From positions 23,947,296 through 24,011,295 of the forward strand of contig NW_022098072.1 in NCBI RefSeq assembly GCF_002288925.2: a stretch of DNA of 64,000 nucleotides, written 5' to 3'. The position numbers and the translations under genes were made by a program. The first letter of the stretch is position 1. Every line of letters begins with the position of its first letter. The notes under the pieces are model-generated. The model was not told the origin of the DNA and ran no database searches. It was given only the letters and a program-made list of their open reading frames with translations. Of this stretch, positions 44,233-57,119 are shown piece by piece. This DNA is from Delphinapterus leucas. Taxonomy: Eukaryota > Chordata > Mammalia > Artiodactyla > Monodontidae.

Positions 44233-45045
44233 CAAAAGAAACCTATTGAGGAATCTTTGGAAATAAAGGAATGCATTTTGGCAAATTTACACGTAGAAAA
44301 AAGAAATCATTCTCTAAAAGAAGCATTTTGATGTGTCATTTCACTGAATTCATTCAGGAGTAAGCTATATGTAAGGGCCAAGTTTGGTAAGAGCCATGCA
44401 GAACGGATGGTGAGCTTTTTGCCTGACATTGTTTCTGATTCCAGAAAGTAAACATTTGGCAGTTCATTGCAGGCAAGTTCCATATCAGTGTGAAAGTAAT
44501 CAGAGATGCACACGTTTTTTAAGATGGATAAAACAATTTCATACTTACTCAATATTACTCCGGCTCAAAAGTCTTTTAAGTGGTCAGTAGACATCTCACT
44601 TTGTCTCTCATTTGGTCTTGCTTGGGTTTACAAAGAGTTGTCTTTTAAGTGGTATCTACTAATTTCCGTTGAAAATTACTATTTCCATGTATCTCCAAGT
44701 GGAAAAACTGTGCTAACTATTATACTTAGCATTTTATAGAGGCCAAGTTTATCAGTTTATTTGATAACAGATAAACAAATACATTACATTTTTCTTTAGG
44801 TCTTAGAACTGACTTTGGTTATAACTGCCCAAGCCTGTATGTAGCTCTGAAATTATGTTCCCATAACTATATTCACTGCTTTGCTAGCATAATTTTGTTT
44901 CTTTGCACATCAAAGAATATTTCCAGAATGTAATAAGATCAAAGTTTATGGAAACATGGAAAGTAAATATTTTATTTATGTGTTTCTATTTTTAAAAGAT
45001 GAACAGTTTTATGCAATAGCTGTAAAATGTTTATTGCAAGTGACA
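44233..45045. other. Intergenic sequence, no clear feature
   Basis: AT-rich DNA without a nameable repeat or gene. Confidence 0.35.
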
Positions 45046-45049
45046 CATT

Positions 45050-45450
45050 TCTAGCTGTCAGTTTAGCTGCTGTACAGGGAATGAGTATTCAAGGAAGGCA
45101 AGAAACTGAAAACTCCTACTCCAACTGGCACAGACGATGGAGAAATTCAGGTTCTCCCATCACAAGAGGTCCAGAAGCAGGGGCTATAGCCACAGGCACA
45201 GGGTGTGAGGGCTCCAGCTCCGCTTTTCTGCGAATCTGTTGGTTCTTCTTTCCTCTATATGTTGGTTATCCTTGGGCTGGTAGCAATTCCAGGTCTCATA
45301 GCCATACTAGATATTATCTTAGAAGCAGAGAAGTATCCAGCCCCCCAACAATCGCCCCCTCAGATTTCATTACTCACCAGTCAATGGCAATTGATCATTT
45401 ACAACTTGTAGATATTAATGGCATAGACAATAAACCATAAATGGCAAGAT
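45050..45450. repeat. Probable ancient transposon fragment, family unassigned
   Basis: Wording such as 'ctactccaactggcacagac', 'cacaagaggtccagaagcag' and 'gggctccagctccgcttttc' resembles an old, common mammalian interspersed repeat that I cannot name. The overlapping 137- and 68-codon plus-strand frames have no recognisable domain, though one holds a hydrophobic run (MLVILGLVAIPGLIAILDII) that invites a false membrane-protein call. Confidence 0.4.
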
Positions 45451-45569
45451 AGTAGTAGATCAATGGCCTAGATCAATCAAGACTCATTCTTAGAGGAGGG
45501 GATTAGGTCACCATCTTCTAAATCACTTGACTAGTTTGAAGTCTGACAGCAAGAAGGGAGGAATAGATG

Positions 45570-45960
45570 TTCAGTGTACCAACTGTTTATTATGGAGTAA
45601 CAAACCTCCTCAAAACTTAGTGCTTAAAATAATCACCATTTATTCAGTGTATGATTTGGGGGTTAGCAATTTAGGCTGGGCTCATCTGGATGGTTCTTTC
45701 ATTTGTTTTTGAATTTCAGACCCATATGTGTCTGAAGTCAGGTATGGGTGGACTCGTGGCTTTACTTTGGAGGGTCGGCTGGCTGAGGGCACATGCTTCT
45801 GCAGAAATTCTCTCATTCTCCGGCAGGCTAGTCTAGGCTTCTTTACATGGTGGAGGCAGGTTCTAAGAACAATAAAAAGACATGTTCCAGTGTGCAAGGG
45901 TAAGTTCAGCTTCTGCATGTGTCCAGTTTGCTAATGTCCTACTGGGCAAAAGTGATGAGT
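45570..45960. repeat. Probable ancient transposon fragment, family unassigned
   Basis: 'ggagtaacaaacctcctcaa', 'ttagtgcttaaaataatcac', 'tttaggctgggctcatctgg', 'ctaggcttctttacatggtg' follow a widespread old mammalian repeat whose name I cannot give with confidence. Confidence 0.5.
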
Positions 45961-46419
45961 TTGTGATCATATTTGCAATATACCACACTGAGCTTGCTGT
46001 CATCTGCTTTGGCAAATTTTAGTCGAAAATAATTAGAGGAATAAATGTACCATTCTCCTTGCCTTTTTCTTTCACTTGATCCACTTCGGTACAACACTAC
46101 TTTATATAATGGTTTAAGAAAAACTTAGATTTCTAGATATCCAATATTTTGGATTTTTTCTCCTCAACTATATAAAATGTCTTCCTTCAGGCCTGGTATG
46201 ATGTTTTTGCACCAGCTAGAATATCTGTTAGGAAAGTTCAGCTAGTTGGCTCTTTGCCTGATGAAAGGCTTAGAAACTTGAGACTCTTTCCTTGAGATTT
46301 CTAAACAGGGGTCAACATGTGCTAAGGAAATCTTAATTCATTAGGATAATGCCTATGCTGTGGCAATGCCATCCAGTTGAAGATTCAGGTACATGGTGAC
46401 AATTAAGCCTTTCTATACC

Positions 46420-46565
46420 TGAAGAGAGGTGGCCATTTCCATTTTCTAGTTTCATAAACTGAGAGAGCTAAAGGATGATTAAGGCTGTGCTTAATCACAT
46501 AGAAATCAAATATCAGAATTGAAATAGAACCTGAATTGTGGTCTGAATCCTTTGCTCAGTTATCT
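46420..46565 (-). repeat. MIR SINE fragment, antisense
   Basis: 'ttcataaactgagagagcta', 'ctgtgcttaatcacatagaa' and 'tgaattgtggtctgaatcct' on the plus strand fit a reversed MIR. Confidence 0.55.
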
Positions 46566-47465
46566 TAAATAGTTGGAATTTGGCCATTTAGTTACCTCTC
46601 CCACTCAAAACACAACTGACAAGAAAGTGAGCAAAAGAGGTCTTTAGCCCTTAAAAGTTAAGCCCATGAAATTCACTTTACTTGGAAGAGAGCCTCTTCA
46701 GACTCTTTCTTGGACCCCGTTTACTCTTATGTTACCCACAATGATAACAAGTTTGGCTAGTGGTTTCTAAGCCCACAGTGGATTATAAGACTATTTCATA
46801 AGGGGGAAAACAGGCACAATTATAAGAGAAAGTGAAATGATGTCTAGTAATTTGGCAGGAGGGAGAAGGGAGAAAACAAAAAAATTAAAATCAGAGAAAA
46901 AAATACAGAATTTGGATTCTTTCTTGAAAATGAAAACAGTTCCATTTAAATGGCATGGAGAAGCATCTCTACAATGGTGGTTTTATGTAGCATACTCACA
47001 TAAGCCAGTAAGGCAGTATCTAAAAACAGTATCTGATTTATCTGATTACTCCCTTCAGATACCAGAATCTTGCTATATTTGTTAGTGCTCTCACATCACT
47101 CCCCCAGTTCAGGGAGTAGCCTGTTATACTTGGAGAAGCTCCTTAATTGAATATTTACAAACCAATAAATGAATTTATTGAGAATGACTGAGCCCACACA
47201 CTATGGAAATAATTACGCATAGTTTACTAAACAGCTAACTGGATCGTAAAAATACATCACAAAACACAGATTTTCCCAGCATGGGTCTAATGTTAACTCA
47301 GAGCACGTCTACATCAGAATTAGTAAAGCCCTTAGCTATCTGTGGCCTAGGGCTTGTCACTATGCTTTCTCCACAATCTAGAGTCTACAGGCTTCCTGAT
47401 TCACATCTCTGGAGGAGCTACTTTCTTGTGGAATGAGGTCCCCGTTTGAATCTAAACTAGGAGTC
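46566..47465. other. Intergenic sequence, no clear feature
   Basis: No repeat or gene recognised. Confidence 0.35.
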
Positions 47466-47469
47466 ACAC

Positions 47470-47710
47470 TTCCCAGGGAATGTTTGACACTGGACTGTAA
47501 AGTCGAACATCCTCATACCTGTGACCCAGCTATTCTGCATATCCCTGAATTCCCAGGAGAAACTCACACGCACGTGCAACGGGACATGAGCTCGAAAACG
47601 TTCACAGCAGGGCTGATCACAACAAGGAAAACATAAAAACAGTCCAAATGCCTGCTGATGGGAGACTGGGGGATAAAATTGTGGTCTACAGATATGTGCC
47701 TTGCCCTTAG
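47470..47710 (+). repeat. Old L1 3' region fragment
   Basis: 'acctgtgacccagctattct', 'aaaacgttcacagcaggg', 'aaaaacagtccaaatgcctg', 'aaaattgtggtctacagata' follow the end of L1 ORF2 in an old subfamily. Confidence 0.6.
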
Positions 47711-47999
47711 AAAGAATGGTTATGGCAGAACTGAAGGATGGTTTTCATGAAGAAGTTTAAAAAACAAGGATCCAAGCGTGGCTGCTTTGGCATGCACATG
47801 ACTGAGTGTTGAACTGAGTGATGATCGTGGCTTTCTTCCTGCCTCCACTTAGAATACAGCTGTGCATGACCTGTAGAAGGACCCCGCCCCCCCGCCTGCA
47901 CCACTTCCCACTTTGGGAGCACTGGGCATGAGCAACCTTGGCAGGATATCAGGGCTCATGTGGCAGGTCCAGCAGTCAGGGCTGAGATGAAATGCTGCA

Positions 48000-48220
48000 T
48001 AGTTCAGAGGTCAAGAGCAAGGGCTGAAGACAGACTGCCTTCTTTTAGATGCTGTCTCTCTAGTTATCTTGTTCATGTTACTGACATTCTTTGAGACTCA
48101 TTCTTCCCATCTGTAAAATGGAAATAATATTAGTACATACCTCATGGGTTACCATGAAGGTTTAGTGATAAAATCTAATAGGGTAGTATTTGTAGTGCCC
48201 AGCCAGTAGATTTTAAGGCA
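48000..48220 (+). repeat. MIR SINE
   Basis: Motifs in order: 'ggtcaagagcaagggctgaa', 'gtcaagatg'-like middle lost, 'cccatctgtaaaatggaaat', 'cctcatgggttaccatgaag', 'tgtagtgcccagccagtaga'. Confidence 0.7.
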
Positions 48221-50440
48221 CCCTCTTAATAGGTGCATGGACAAAGGATGTTAAAAAGAACAAATACATCTGGGCAGGTCCCTAGAAGGACCATAAGAAG
48301 TGCAAGTGAGCTGGAACCTGTCGACGAACATTGACCCTACTTCCTAGTGAATTGTTGCCCAGTCAATGTCTTACAATTTGCTGGATCACTTTAAGGCCTT
48401 CCCCTTGTGAAAGAGTTAGAAAGGAAATGAGCTGACAAAGGGAAAGAGGTGGGTCAGATGGTGGACTTTAATAAAAAAGACCCTGGTCACCAAACAATTA
48501 AAATAATTTAAATATCCTCTCTTTATGAGGACAGATAAATGCGAATGTTCAAAGATTTCCATCCAAGAAGGATTAATAGACACACAAATAAAATTGATAT
48601 TTAAAGGAGTAAGTTCACAGCCATTCCCAAATCTGAGCCCCCCAGAGGCTGGATTGATGAGCCAATTTCCTCTACTGCATGTAGGAAGCCCACCAACATC
48701 CATTCTGGGTGTGATTGTCACCCAAAAACCCAGGCCATTTTAATGAATTCTGCATCCCCTCCTTGCTGAAGCACACTGGAGGTACAGCATGACAGGATGA
48801 GCGAGAGTAAGTGTAATTAGCACATGCCTTGCAATATTTTTCCCCCTGAGGATTAACTGTGCTTTTCTGGTTTGGGATAGAATCTTAAATCCAGGTTTTT
48901 AATAGCATCTTACTTTCTGAATCTATTTCTAGATTAGTTTTCAGCGTATGCACATTATGCAATGATCTAAGAAATAGACATTTTGCACAATCCAGGGTAG
49001 AGAAGATTAGTTGTCCTTTCACCTTTCCCCGCAGTGTGTGAGAGAGAAGTTATGGCCGCCAGCATAGCACTCTAGATCTCTGGAGAGGACTGTTCCTACT
49101 AAAATAAAGAGGGAAAGGACGACAGGATAGAGAGAATTATGAACATGGAACCAAGATTTAAGTCCTGGTTCTGTCTCTTCCCTGTCTCCACCTGCGCTGC
49201 TTCTGTCCTTGGGGACTCTGCTACAGCCAGGCCCTGCCACTTAAGGAGACTCAGCTGGTGGATCGGCAGCTGTTTTTCTTGCACAGCACATTTAACTTAC
49301 AAGATTTGGGACTAACTCTGTATCTTTTCCTTTCTCCACCCAAATGAAATCATTTCCTTTTACCATCCTGCAACTAGTTCTTACGGAAGAGAAGAGTTAG
49401 GGTTATAAAAGAGACAGAGAGGGAAGGGCAAGGAAGGAACAGCCCCCTTATAAGCATGCGAGGGTTTCATATGTGAGCTTGAAAGAAAGCTCACACTTGC
49501 AGAAGGACAATGGTGCCTAAAGGCCTGAACTTGCCATGTTTGTGAGGATCACCGTTCCCATCTTTGCTGGGCCAGACCCTGGAAATGTACCATGTCATTC
49601 CTTGAAAGGAATCTTTGTTTCCTTGTTAATTAGCTATATTTTGCTTTTGCTTTTTAAAGATTGTTCAGGCTTTACAATATCAAAATCTTGTTGGGAGTTA
49701 ATGTGCAATTTTCAAAGTCATGTTAAATCATGCAATGAAAAAAGAAAATACTCCCTAATCCTCATAACCTTGCAAAATGAAAAATGGCAAGGTTTGCCTT
49801 TTTTCCACAGCACATGAAGTTTGAAAAATAGCGTGAAGACTGCATCTAAACCCTCTCTCTGCCCTAAAATGGCATAGCAATCTAAAGAATGAGTACATGC
49901 ACTAACATATGTTGTCAGCTGTCTTAATAAGAGGGTGTTTCTATAATATGATGTTATTTCTTCAAGCTGCGTTCAATATTCTTGGCTGCCAGATGACAAG
50001 AGGGGAAAAAATAAGACACTTTTAGGGCAGAGGACAAAGACTCAAGGACTGGAGTGGGGGGAGGAGAGGAAGGGAGGAAAAAGTCTGAAATTTGCTGCTC
50101 CTCTGCCTGTCCTATTTAATTGTTGAGATGGGTGGGAAAGAAGCACATAATGTAGGAGTTTGGGGAAGACCAGTTGCCTCAATGTTGGCAGTGACTTGGA
50201 GGACATTTTTATTTATTTTCATATTGAATGCTCCTTTAACCAAAGAGGCAAAGTTGGGTAAACATGTACTCAAGGCAGAAGAGAAAGACCCTTCTACTCT
50301 CGGGCTGTCCTCAGGGAAGTACCAGGCCTGCTGACATTCTAAGGGCTGGCCTCTCTCAGAGTTACTTTCTGAAGAGAGCAGTCACAAATGGAAGGACATC
50401 GTAAGCCTCTTTAGTGTTGTATTCAAGCTCTGGCCTCTCC
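48221..50440. other. Intergenic sequence, no clear feature
   Basis: About 2.2 kb without a repeat I can name and without exon-like structure. Open frames on both strands stay near 100 codons or below. Confidence 0.35.
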
Positions 50441-50442
50441 CA

Positions 50443-50468
50443 GCACACACACACCCACACACACACCC
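50443..50468. repeat. (CA)n microsatellite
   Basis: A short CA array interrupted by CCCA. The minus-strand frame through it reads Cys/Val/Gly-rich by composition only. Confidence 0.85.
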
Positions 50469-52035
50469 CTCCCTGGCCTCAATTCTGGTTAAGGGAGAGT
50501 TGTTTTTAGTTTTGTTACATAAAGTGGCAAAGCTGAGTAGCTTGAGAAGCTGGCCAGTGGGGCCTTTATGATGTCCCCTTCCATTACAGAGTTTTGAGCC
50601 TTCAGAGGATTTGCAGACTGCTGACAATGAAAGAAGATAATTGGTTGAGAGTATAAATTCTTAACCATGCTTACTACATGTTTTTATTTCTTTGGTTTGG
50701 TCTTCATCCATGTCAACAGGGTTTATATGGTAAGTCAATTGAGGGTAGGCACAGTGCTGACATGCCCTAGATTTTCTAAGATAGCCCTGATTTCAGATGT
50801 TCCACTCTGTGGGCTCTTGAAATACCCTCAAATTTATCAGAAGATCTGCCCCATAGCTAGTCTGTCTATGTGGCAGACTAGGTTCTTAATTAAAAGTTTG
50901 TTGTGATGGCAGTGGCTAGTCCTGATTCATAGCTGGTCAGTGGTGACAGCCAGGCCAGAGTCTTCTGATGCAGAATTGCTCCCGCGAGTTGACACTGTGG
51001 TTTTATTGTTCTCAGAGGTCCAGAGGAAGGAGAACACTCCCTCCATAGCATCCGGGATAAAGTTTTTTAAAAATTGTGAGAGTGAACAATTTTGCTTGAT
51101 AAAGTGAAATTTACTCCAGTGTTGGCAGTGACAGTATGAATGTCTTTTTTAAGGAAATGATCTGCAGCTCATAAATTTTGCCAAAACATGAATAAAACTA
51201 AAATATCCCTAAGTGAACTTAAAATCATTCTGGAACAGCAAAGCTCCCCAGTGAGATGAAACTTGCTTTTTTTTTTTTAAGCTAATCTTTGAAATGAAAT
51301 TTTACTTTTCCTTTTCAGTTTCCTTGATAACTTTTTCAACAGTTCAGTTGAAGAATTCATCACCTTTTGGTTCCAATGGACTACTGTAGCAATTTTAGCA
51401 ATTTAAAGTGCTTCAGTTGGGATCTTATATTTTAATCCCCACCACTCTCTCCAAACACATACACTGCTGGGAGGGCAGCTTCTCTGAGTCACTGACTCAG
51501 GCAGCAGAATGACAACTGCTGTAGACGCTCAGCAACACAGCTGACATGTATTTGAAAAGTGAAGTGTTAGTGTCATTTAGAGAGCAGAGCAATATCCTCT
51601 ATCAGAGATGAACACTTGGATTAAGAGAGAGTACTTAGTTCCCATAACATTTAGGGTCTGAAATAAGTGCTCGAAGCAAATCTCTTGACCCTGAAGTTGA
51701 GGTCAGCTACTCTTGGGCAGGGTCATAAACTTAAAAAAATGCTGTTAATAGAGTTTAATGAGGTGAAGGCTATTTCCAATTGAATCTTCAAAAGCCCTTC
51801 AAGCTGCAATTGCCAATTACTCTTTGCTTAAGAAAAATGACTTCACCCATTCATAGCCACTGATTCTTATTTATTGATATTACTTTATTAGAGACATTAA
51901 AGTAACATGAGTAAAACATTTGAATATTAGACGTCTATGTTTATTCCTTTTCCTTCCTGCTCTAGCCATACCAAAGATCTTAAAATTGTCTGAACAAGCC
52001 ATGTTATTCTATTGTTAGCCTTTAAACATGTTTTC
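50469..52035. other. Intergenic sequence, no clear feature
   Basis: No repeat or gene recognised. Confidence 0.35.
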
Positions 52036-52039
52036 TCTT

Positions 52040-52310
52040 TCAGAAAAACTGTATCCTCTCCTTTGCCTCTCTTTGCCTGGCTAATTCCTACTCATCCTTC
52101 AAGTTTCAAGCTACATCTACTATAACTGGTTGGGGTGCCACTCCTGTGAGCTCCCTAAACCCCTGTGCTTACCCACCCTGGTACTTGTATTTTTTACTTG
52201 TCTGCCAGGACTTTCCATCACTGTACCATAAGTTGTTCTCTCCAGTGCCTTCTACACATTAGATCCTCAATTAATATTTTTTGGATGAATGAATAAATGA
52301 AGAATAGAGT
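52040..52310 (+). repeat. L2-type LINE 3' end
   Basis: 'attcctactcatccttcaag', 'ctgtgcttacccaccctggt', 'gtgccttctacacattagat', 'cctcaattaatattttttgg', then a repeated ATGAATGAATAAATGA tail. This is a typical L2 3' terminus. Confidence 0.8.
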
Positions 52311-52359
52311 AATAAAAAATAAGTAAATCACTTTGCGATTAGTGGAAATAGTGTCTTTC

Positions 52360-52450
52360 AACTATTATTGTGCATCAGGATCACTTAGAATGCTTGATAA
52401 AAATGTACCTTCTCAGGTTTCTAACTGCAGGAATTTTGCATGAAACACAG
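52360..52450 (+). repeat. MER5-like fragment
   Basis: 'gtgcatcaggatcacttaga' then 'aaatgtaccttctcaggttt' match the left half of a MER5-type hAT element. Confidence 0.5.
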
Positions 52451-52659
52451 TGATAACTGTGGCAAGCTACAAATAATTTGTTACTACCAGAGCATAAAAT
52501 GTAGACAGAAAATGGAGGTTATTGGGGCTGGAGGTAAGGTGGGGAGAAAGATTTGAGGAGCCAGTCAATGAGCTTGGGTTTTATCTGCAGCACAGCTTAT
52601 GGGGGAGTCAGCAAAGAGCTTTATGATTAGACTTCTGGTGTCTGTGTAGAAATTAGATT

Positions 52660-52845
52660 CAACATTGGTTCTCAACCTTGGTTGCATATTATAATTATTG
52701 GGATAATTTTAACAAATAAGTAATGACGCCTGGGTCTACCCTGAGAGATTCAAATTTAATTGGTCTGAGGTATAGCTTGGGCTTGGAGTTGGTTTTAAAT
52801 CTCCTCAGGTGATTCTAACAAAGTCAATACTGAAAACCACCAAAA
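52660..52845 (+). repeat. MER5-like (hAT-Charlie) fragment
   Basis: 'ggttctcaaccttggttgca', 'gacgcctgggtctaccctga', 'ttcaaatttaattggtctga', 'ctcaggtgattctaacaaag' follow a MER5-type element in order from one end almost to the other. Confidence 0.65.
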
Positions 52846-52914
52846 TAGAAGAGAAAAATTGTCCATACAATTTGGCAATCAATTAACTCTCATGTGACAT
52901 CTCAAATTGTAGTT

Positions 52915-53827
52915 GTGTGTTGAGGAAAAGTAAATTTAAAACCAAAATGAGATATTACTACACACCTTCCAGAATGGGTAAAATGAAAAATAGTAGGAAA
53001 CTAAATACTGGAGAGCGTGTGGAGCAGCCGGATCTCTCATATACCTGCTGGTGGGAATGTGTGGCAGTTTCTTCAAAGCTAACAATGCAACTACCGTACA
53101 GTCCAATATTGGTACTCCCGGGCATTCATCCCAGAGAAATGGAAACTTAGATTGACAAAAACATGTATACATGAATGTTCATAGCAGTTTTAATTGTAAT
53201 AGCCCTAAATTGGGAACAACCTAAATGTCCTCTAATGGGTGAATAGTTAAACAGACACTGGTATGTCCATATCATGGAATACCACTCAGCCATAAGAAAA
53301 GCACAAACTATTGACAAATGGAACAACTTAGATGGACCTCAGGGGCATTATGCTTAGTGAAAAAATCCAATCTCAAAAGGTTACATACTATATGATTCTA
53401 CTTACATAACATTCTTAGAATGGCAAAGCAATAGAAATGGAGAACAGATTAGTGATTGTGATTGGGGGTGGGTGAGATTACAAAGTGGTAAACTGAAGGA
53501 GTCCCTTTGGAGTGAGGGAATAGTTCTGTGTCCTGATTGTGGTGGTGGTTACACAAATCTATACAGGGTATTAAATCGCATAGAACTACATGCTATTATA
53601 AGCACACACACATGTACACATACAGTTGAGTGGCAGGCAAAAACTGGAGAAAACCAAATAAAGTCTGTAGTCTAGTTATCAGTATGGTACCAGTGTCAGT
53701 TCCCTGATTTTGATATTATACAACAGTCAAATAAAATGGCACCATAGAAGCTGGGTAAAGGATTCATGGGATTCTGTGTATCATTTTTGCAACTTCTTGT
53801 GTGTCTACCATTATTTATTAATTATAC
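52915..53827 (+). mobile_element. Old L1 (L1M-type) 3' end, target of the NPM1 insertion
   Basis: The plus strand carries the end of ORF2 and the 3' UTR of an ancient L1: 'atgagatattactacacacc', 'ggtgggaatgtgtggcag', 'gaataccactcagccataag', 'ggtggtggttacacaaatct', 'gtatcatttttgcaacttct', ending at 'gtgtctaccattattta'. The NPM1 retrocopy starts right at this end. Confidence 0.85.
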
Positions 53828-55084
53828 TTATTTATTTGTTCACTTTATTAACATATTGAATTTATTTCACATGTATATTTTTGTCTCCCCACCATTTCCA
53901 TTTGTCTGACCACCACTATTACTATGCCCTATGATAACATTCTATACATACTTAAAACCAAGCAAAGGGTGGAGTTTCATCTTTAAAAACTAAACAGGCA
54001 TTTTGGACAACACATTCTTAGCAATGGAACCTGGACAACATTTATCAGAAATGGTAGGGAAAGATCTCATTCTGCATTATAAAAAGGACTGCCAGATGTC
54101 AACTGTTACAGAAATGAAAAAGACGGAAAATTTTAACAAGCCATTTAAACTATTTTCTTAAAGAGACTTCCTCCACTTCCACTGCAGAGATCTTGAATAG
54201 ACTCCTGGTCGTCATCTGGAAAGAATTCTTCACATAACTGATGAACTTGGCTTCCACTTTGGGAAGAGAACAATCTTTTTCTATACTTGTTTGCATTTTT
54301 GCTTTAATGTCTTCTATAGAACTAGGTTCTTTTGGTGTTTTAGGAGTTCTTTCCTATTTTTTTTAAGGATTCTTGACCTTTGATCTCAGTGTTGAAGGTT
54401 TCAAGTTTTTTCCATTCTGGTTTGATTTTTATGCATTTTTGGCTGGAGTATTTTCTATAGATTTCATTACTGGAGCTTTTTTCTTTAGCTTCCTCATTAC
54501 CCAAATCAACATCATCATCATCTTCTTCTTCATCAGCAGCAAGTTTTACTTTTTTTTCTGTGGAAACTTGCTATCACTTACAGGGGCAGAAAGGGTTTCC
54601 AGATGTACTTAAGAGTTTCGCGTCCTCCTCCTCTTCATCTTCTGAATCTGTATCTTCCTCCACAGCTACTAAGTGTGTGCACTAAGATGCACAGGCCCTG
54701 AACAACACTTCAACCGTAAGATCACAGGTGGTGTAATTTTAAAGCTCTCACGGGAAACTGTTGGCTATACAGACATTTTCAAAGTTGCCAGTGTTACTTT
54801 AACTGGACTGCCTTCATAATTCACTGCCTCTGCTTCAACAGTATGCAATTCATCCTTTGCACCAGCCCCTAAACTGACTGTTCTTAAAGATAACTGGTGC
54901 TCATTTTCATCATTATCTACTTTAAAGTGATAATCTTTGTCAGCCTTTAGTTGACAGCCAAAAAGAGAGCTCTGGGACCTCAGGGTCCATGCCCACGTCC
55001 ATTGAGTTTTCCATGAGGTTGGTGGCACATGTTTAGGTGGGAGAGGAGGTGGACAGAGATAAACAACTACTGTCCGGAGAATAG
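53828..55084 (-). pseudogene. NPM1: Processed pseudogene of NPM1 (nucleophosmin)
   Basis: NPM1 is an abundant nucleolar chaperone that works in ribosome assembly and histone handling. Here it is an intronless copy of the mRNA on the minus strand. The start equivalent is at 55015-55013, and the core-domain stretch ([20 protein letters not shown], then [17 protein letters not shown]) is well kept. The acidic tract lies near 54490-54540 and the stop after KSL at 54160-54158. Below that is the NPM1-like 3' UTR, with AATAAA on the minus strand at 53849-53844 and a decayed A tail to about 53828. About 70 bases of 5' leader remain above the start. A frameshift occurs within the first 20 codons and later ones break the middle, so only a 107-codon piece stays open and it lacks the true N-terminus. 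CCATTATTTA at 53808-53817 recurs at 55085-55094, marking an L1-mediated insertion. It is non-functional by sequence. Confidence 0.95.
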
Positions 55085-55106
55085 CCATTATTTAAAAAAA
55101 TTATAG

Positions 55107-56400
55107 TCATGTATTGTTATTCATTATTTGTATTATTTAAAATTTCATGCATTTATATTTAATTCCTTAGCTAGATTAGAGATTTAAGTATAGTGACAGT
55201 GTGTTATAATTGTCCTAATTCAAGTCAGTATAAATCAATTCAATGAAGTTAAATTGAATTCATTTCAATAAACATTTGAGGGCCTGTTAGACACAAAATT
55301 AGTGAGGTTTATTCTTCTCACCCTTAATATTATATTGACCCTCCAGTATAGCACAGTAATGTGGACACAGCAAGATCTCAAAAAATAGTATCATTTGACT
55401 GGCCATATTAATTTTTATAGCGATGTGTCCTTCTGTTATTTACATAAATGCTGCATTTTCTTTACTCTGTTTTCTTTCTCTGAAAAGATGAAACATATCT
55501 GTAAGGAAAATATGTTTCCAAATTAATTTCTGCTATTTAGATTTTTAAGCCACAAGAACTTAGGAAAACATTGATATGCCTCATACATTTATATCAGGTT
55601 TTAAGTTGCAGGTATGTTTTAGTATATTATTTTACAGCAGAAGACTAATATATATTTCTATTCTTACCTTGAAATCAGGACAAAAACAGCTTAGGCTACC
55701 AAATGAAATTCTTGGTCTTTTTTTTTTTATATATATGTAATCACCAAGCTTAAATTTGCGGGACAGAGGGTGATTTTCTCCATGTTTTCTATCTGGTTCA
55801 ACACTCCCAGACAGCTATCACAAGCCAAATATCATTTTAGTAAATGAGAAATTCTTGTTTTCGGTACTGATTGGCTTTATTACACATGAAGGTTAATTGG
55901 GAGGCTTCTCAAGCTTATCTGGGTAATGATGAACAGTTGCAGTAGATCGCACCCCCCCCCCAACCACCCAGCTCCTACATCATTTTGACCGAGCAATACC
56001 CAAACAAAGCCTTGTGCAACTGTGCAACTGGGGCGTCATTTAACTGCACTGCAAACCCTGGCTGCGCTTGAACCCAGTGAGCAGCTTCACAGGAAGCCAG
56101 AGGAAAACAAAAAGCCCCAGAGGAAATGTTCAATTAGCAGTGGTGCCACCCTCCACGCCCCCGGACCACTGCAGCTCTAGGATTTGACTCCTGGAGTTCC
56201 AATGTATTGTGCTTAATTATCCCACATCAATAAGTGGTACTACCCACAGCAGGAATGTGCTTGCCTGATACAGAGGCACTAAATGGCAGATTTTTGTATC
56301 CCCAACAGAAAAACATCGTTGCTAATTAAGTAGCAAAGAGAAAGGATGCCTCTAACTGCCTTGAAGAGCTTATAAAGCGCTTTACCTGTCTTATAACATC
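55107..56400. other. Intergenic sequence, no clear feature
   Basis: AT-rich to 55750, then mixed. A run of ten C lies at about 55951-55960. No gene or nameable repeat is seen. Confidence 0.35.
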
Positions 56401-56404
56401 TTTA

Positions 56405-56625
56405 ATAACAACAGCTAAGATGTTTGAGCACTTACTATGGGCTAAGCATTGTACTGTTTCACGTGTATCATCTCAGTTAATCCTCTCCATAAACCTAGGA
56501 TAGATCTACTAGGCATATGTTAAAGATGATGCCTAGAGCTCTTACAAAGCTTGTCTAGGGTCACAAAGCCCATAGGTGTTTGAGACTGGACCCAAGTCCA
56601 GGTGCATCCTTCCTGAGAGATTCAC
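56405..56625 (-). repeat. MIR SINE, antisense
   Basis: 'tgagcacttactatgggcta', 'tcatctcagttaatcctctc', 'ttgtctagggtcacaaagcc' and 'ggacccaagtccaggtgcat' on the plus strand are a reversed, nearly full MIR. Confidence 0.85.
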
Positions 56626-57119
56626 TCTTACCCTAATGGATAGGTTAACAGAGAATGCTGTACAAGGAACTCATTGAGGGAAGGTTACTTTGTGGAGTAG
56701 TTATTAAGGCAGCACATATTTTTCCAGTTCGTTTACCAATTGGCCAGGTCACCAAGTGGATAACCAGTTCTCTCTTTCTCTGGTTATCTATATGCATGTT
56801 TGGGATGACCTGCTTTTTACTGTGTGGTATTGTGATGCTGCAATGTTTGTTAGGGAGTTAAAGTTTTCAGGTAAAAACAATTTGCTTAGTAATAAAGGAC
56901 GAGTTTGTCAGTAATGCTTTGGATGGTAGATAGATGTGTGCCATTGGCGCCCCTCTTGCTAGCTTCTCCTCATCCAAGGCTCCTCTTCCCACGACCACCT
57001 CTTTCTTCTACACAGTCTTGTCCTGTCATGATCTTCATTTGGGGCTTTAAGGGGCTTAGTTAACGGTCTTTTATTCCACTGATTCCTTTTACCACTCTTT
57101 TCAGTTCATGACAGCAAGG

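Noticed and set aside
45027..45440. 137-codon frame and an overlapping 68-codon frame with a hydrophobic helix, considered as a small membrane protein
   Set aside because: The region looks like an old interspersed repeat. The two frames overlap each other and neither shows family resemblance.
54158..55015. Functional intronless NPM1 gene
   Set aside because: Frameshifts in the first 20 codons and in the middle break the frame. The copy also has a decayed A tail and a target-site duplication, as processed pseudogenes do.
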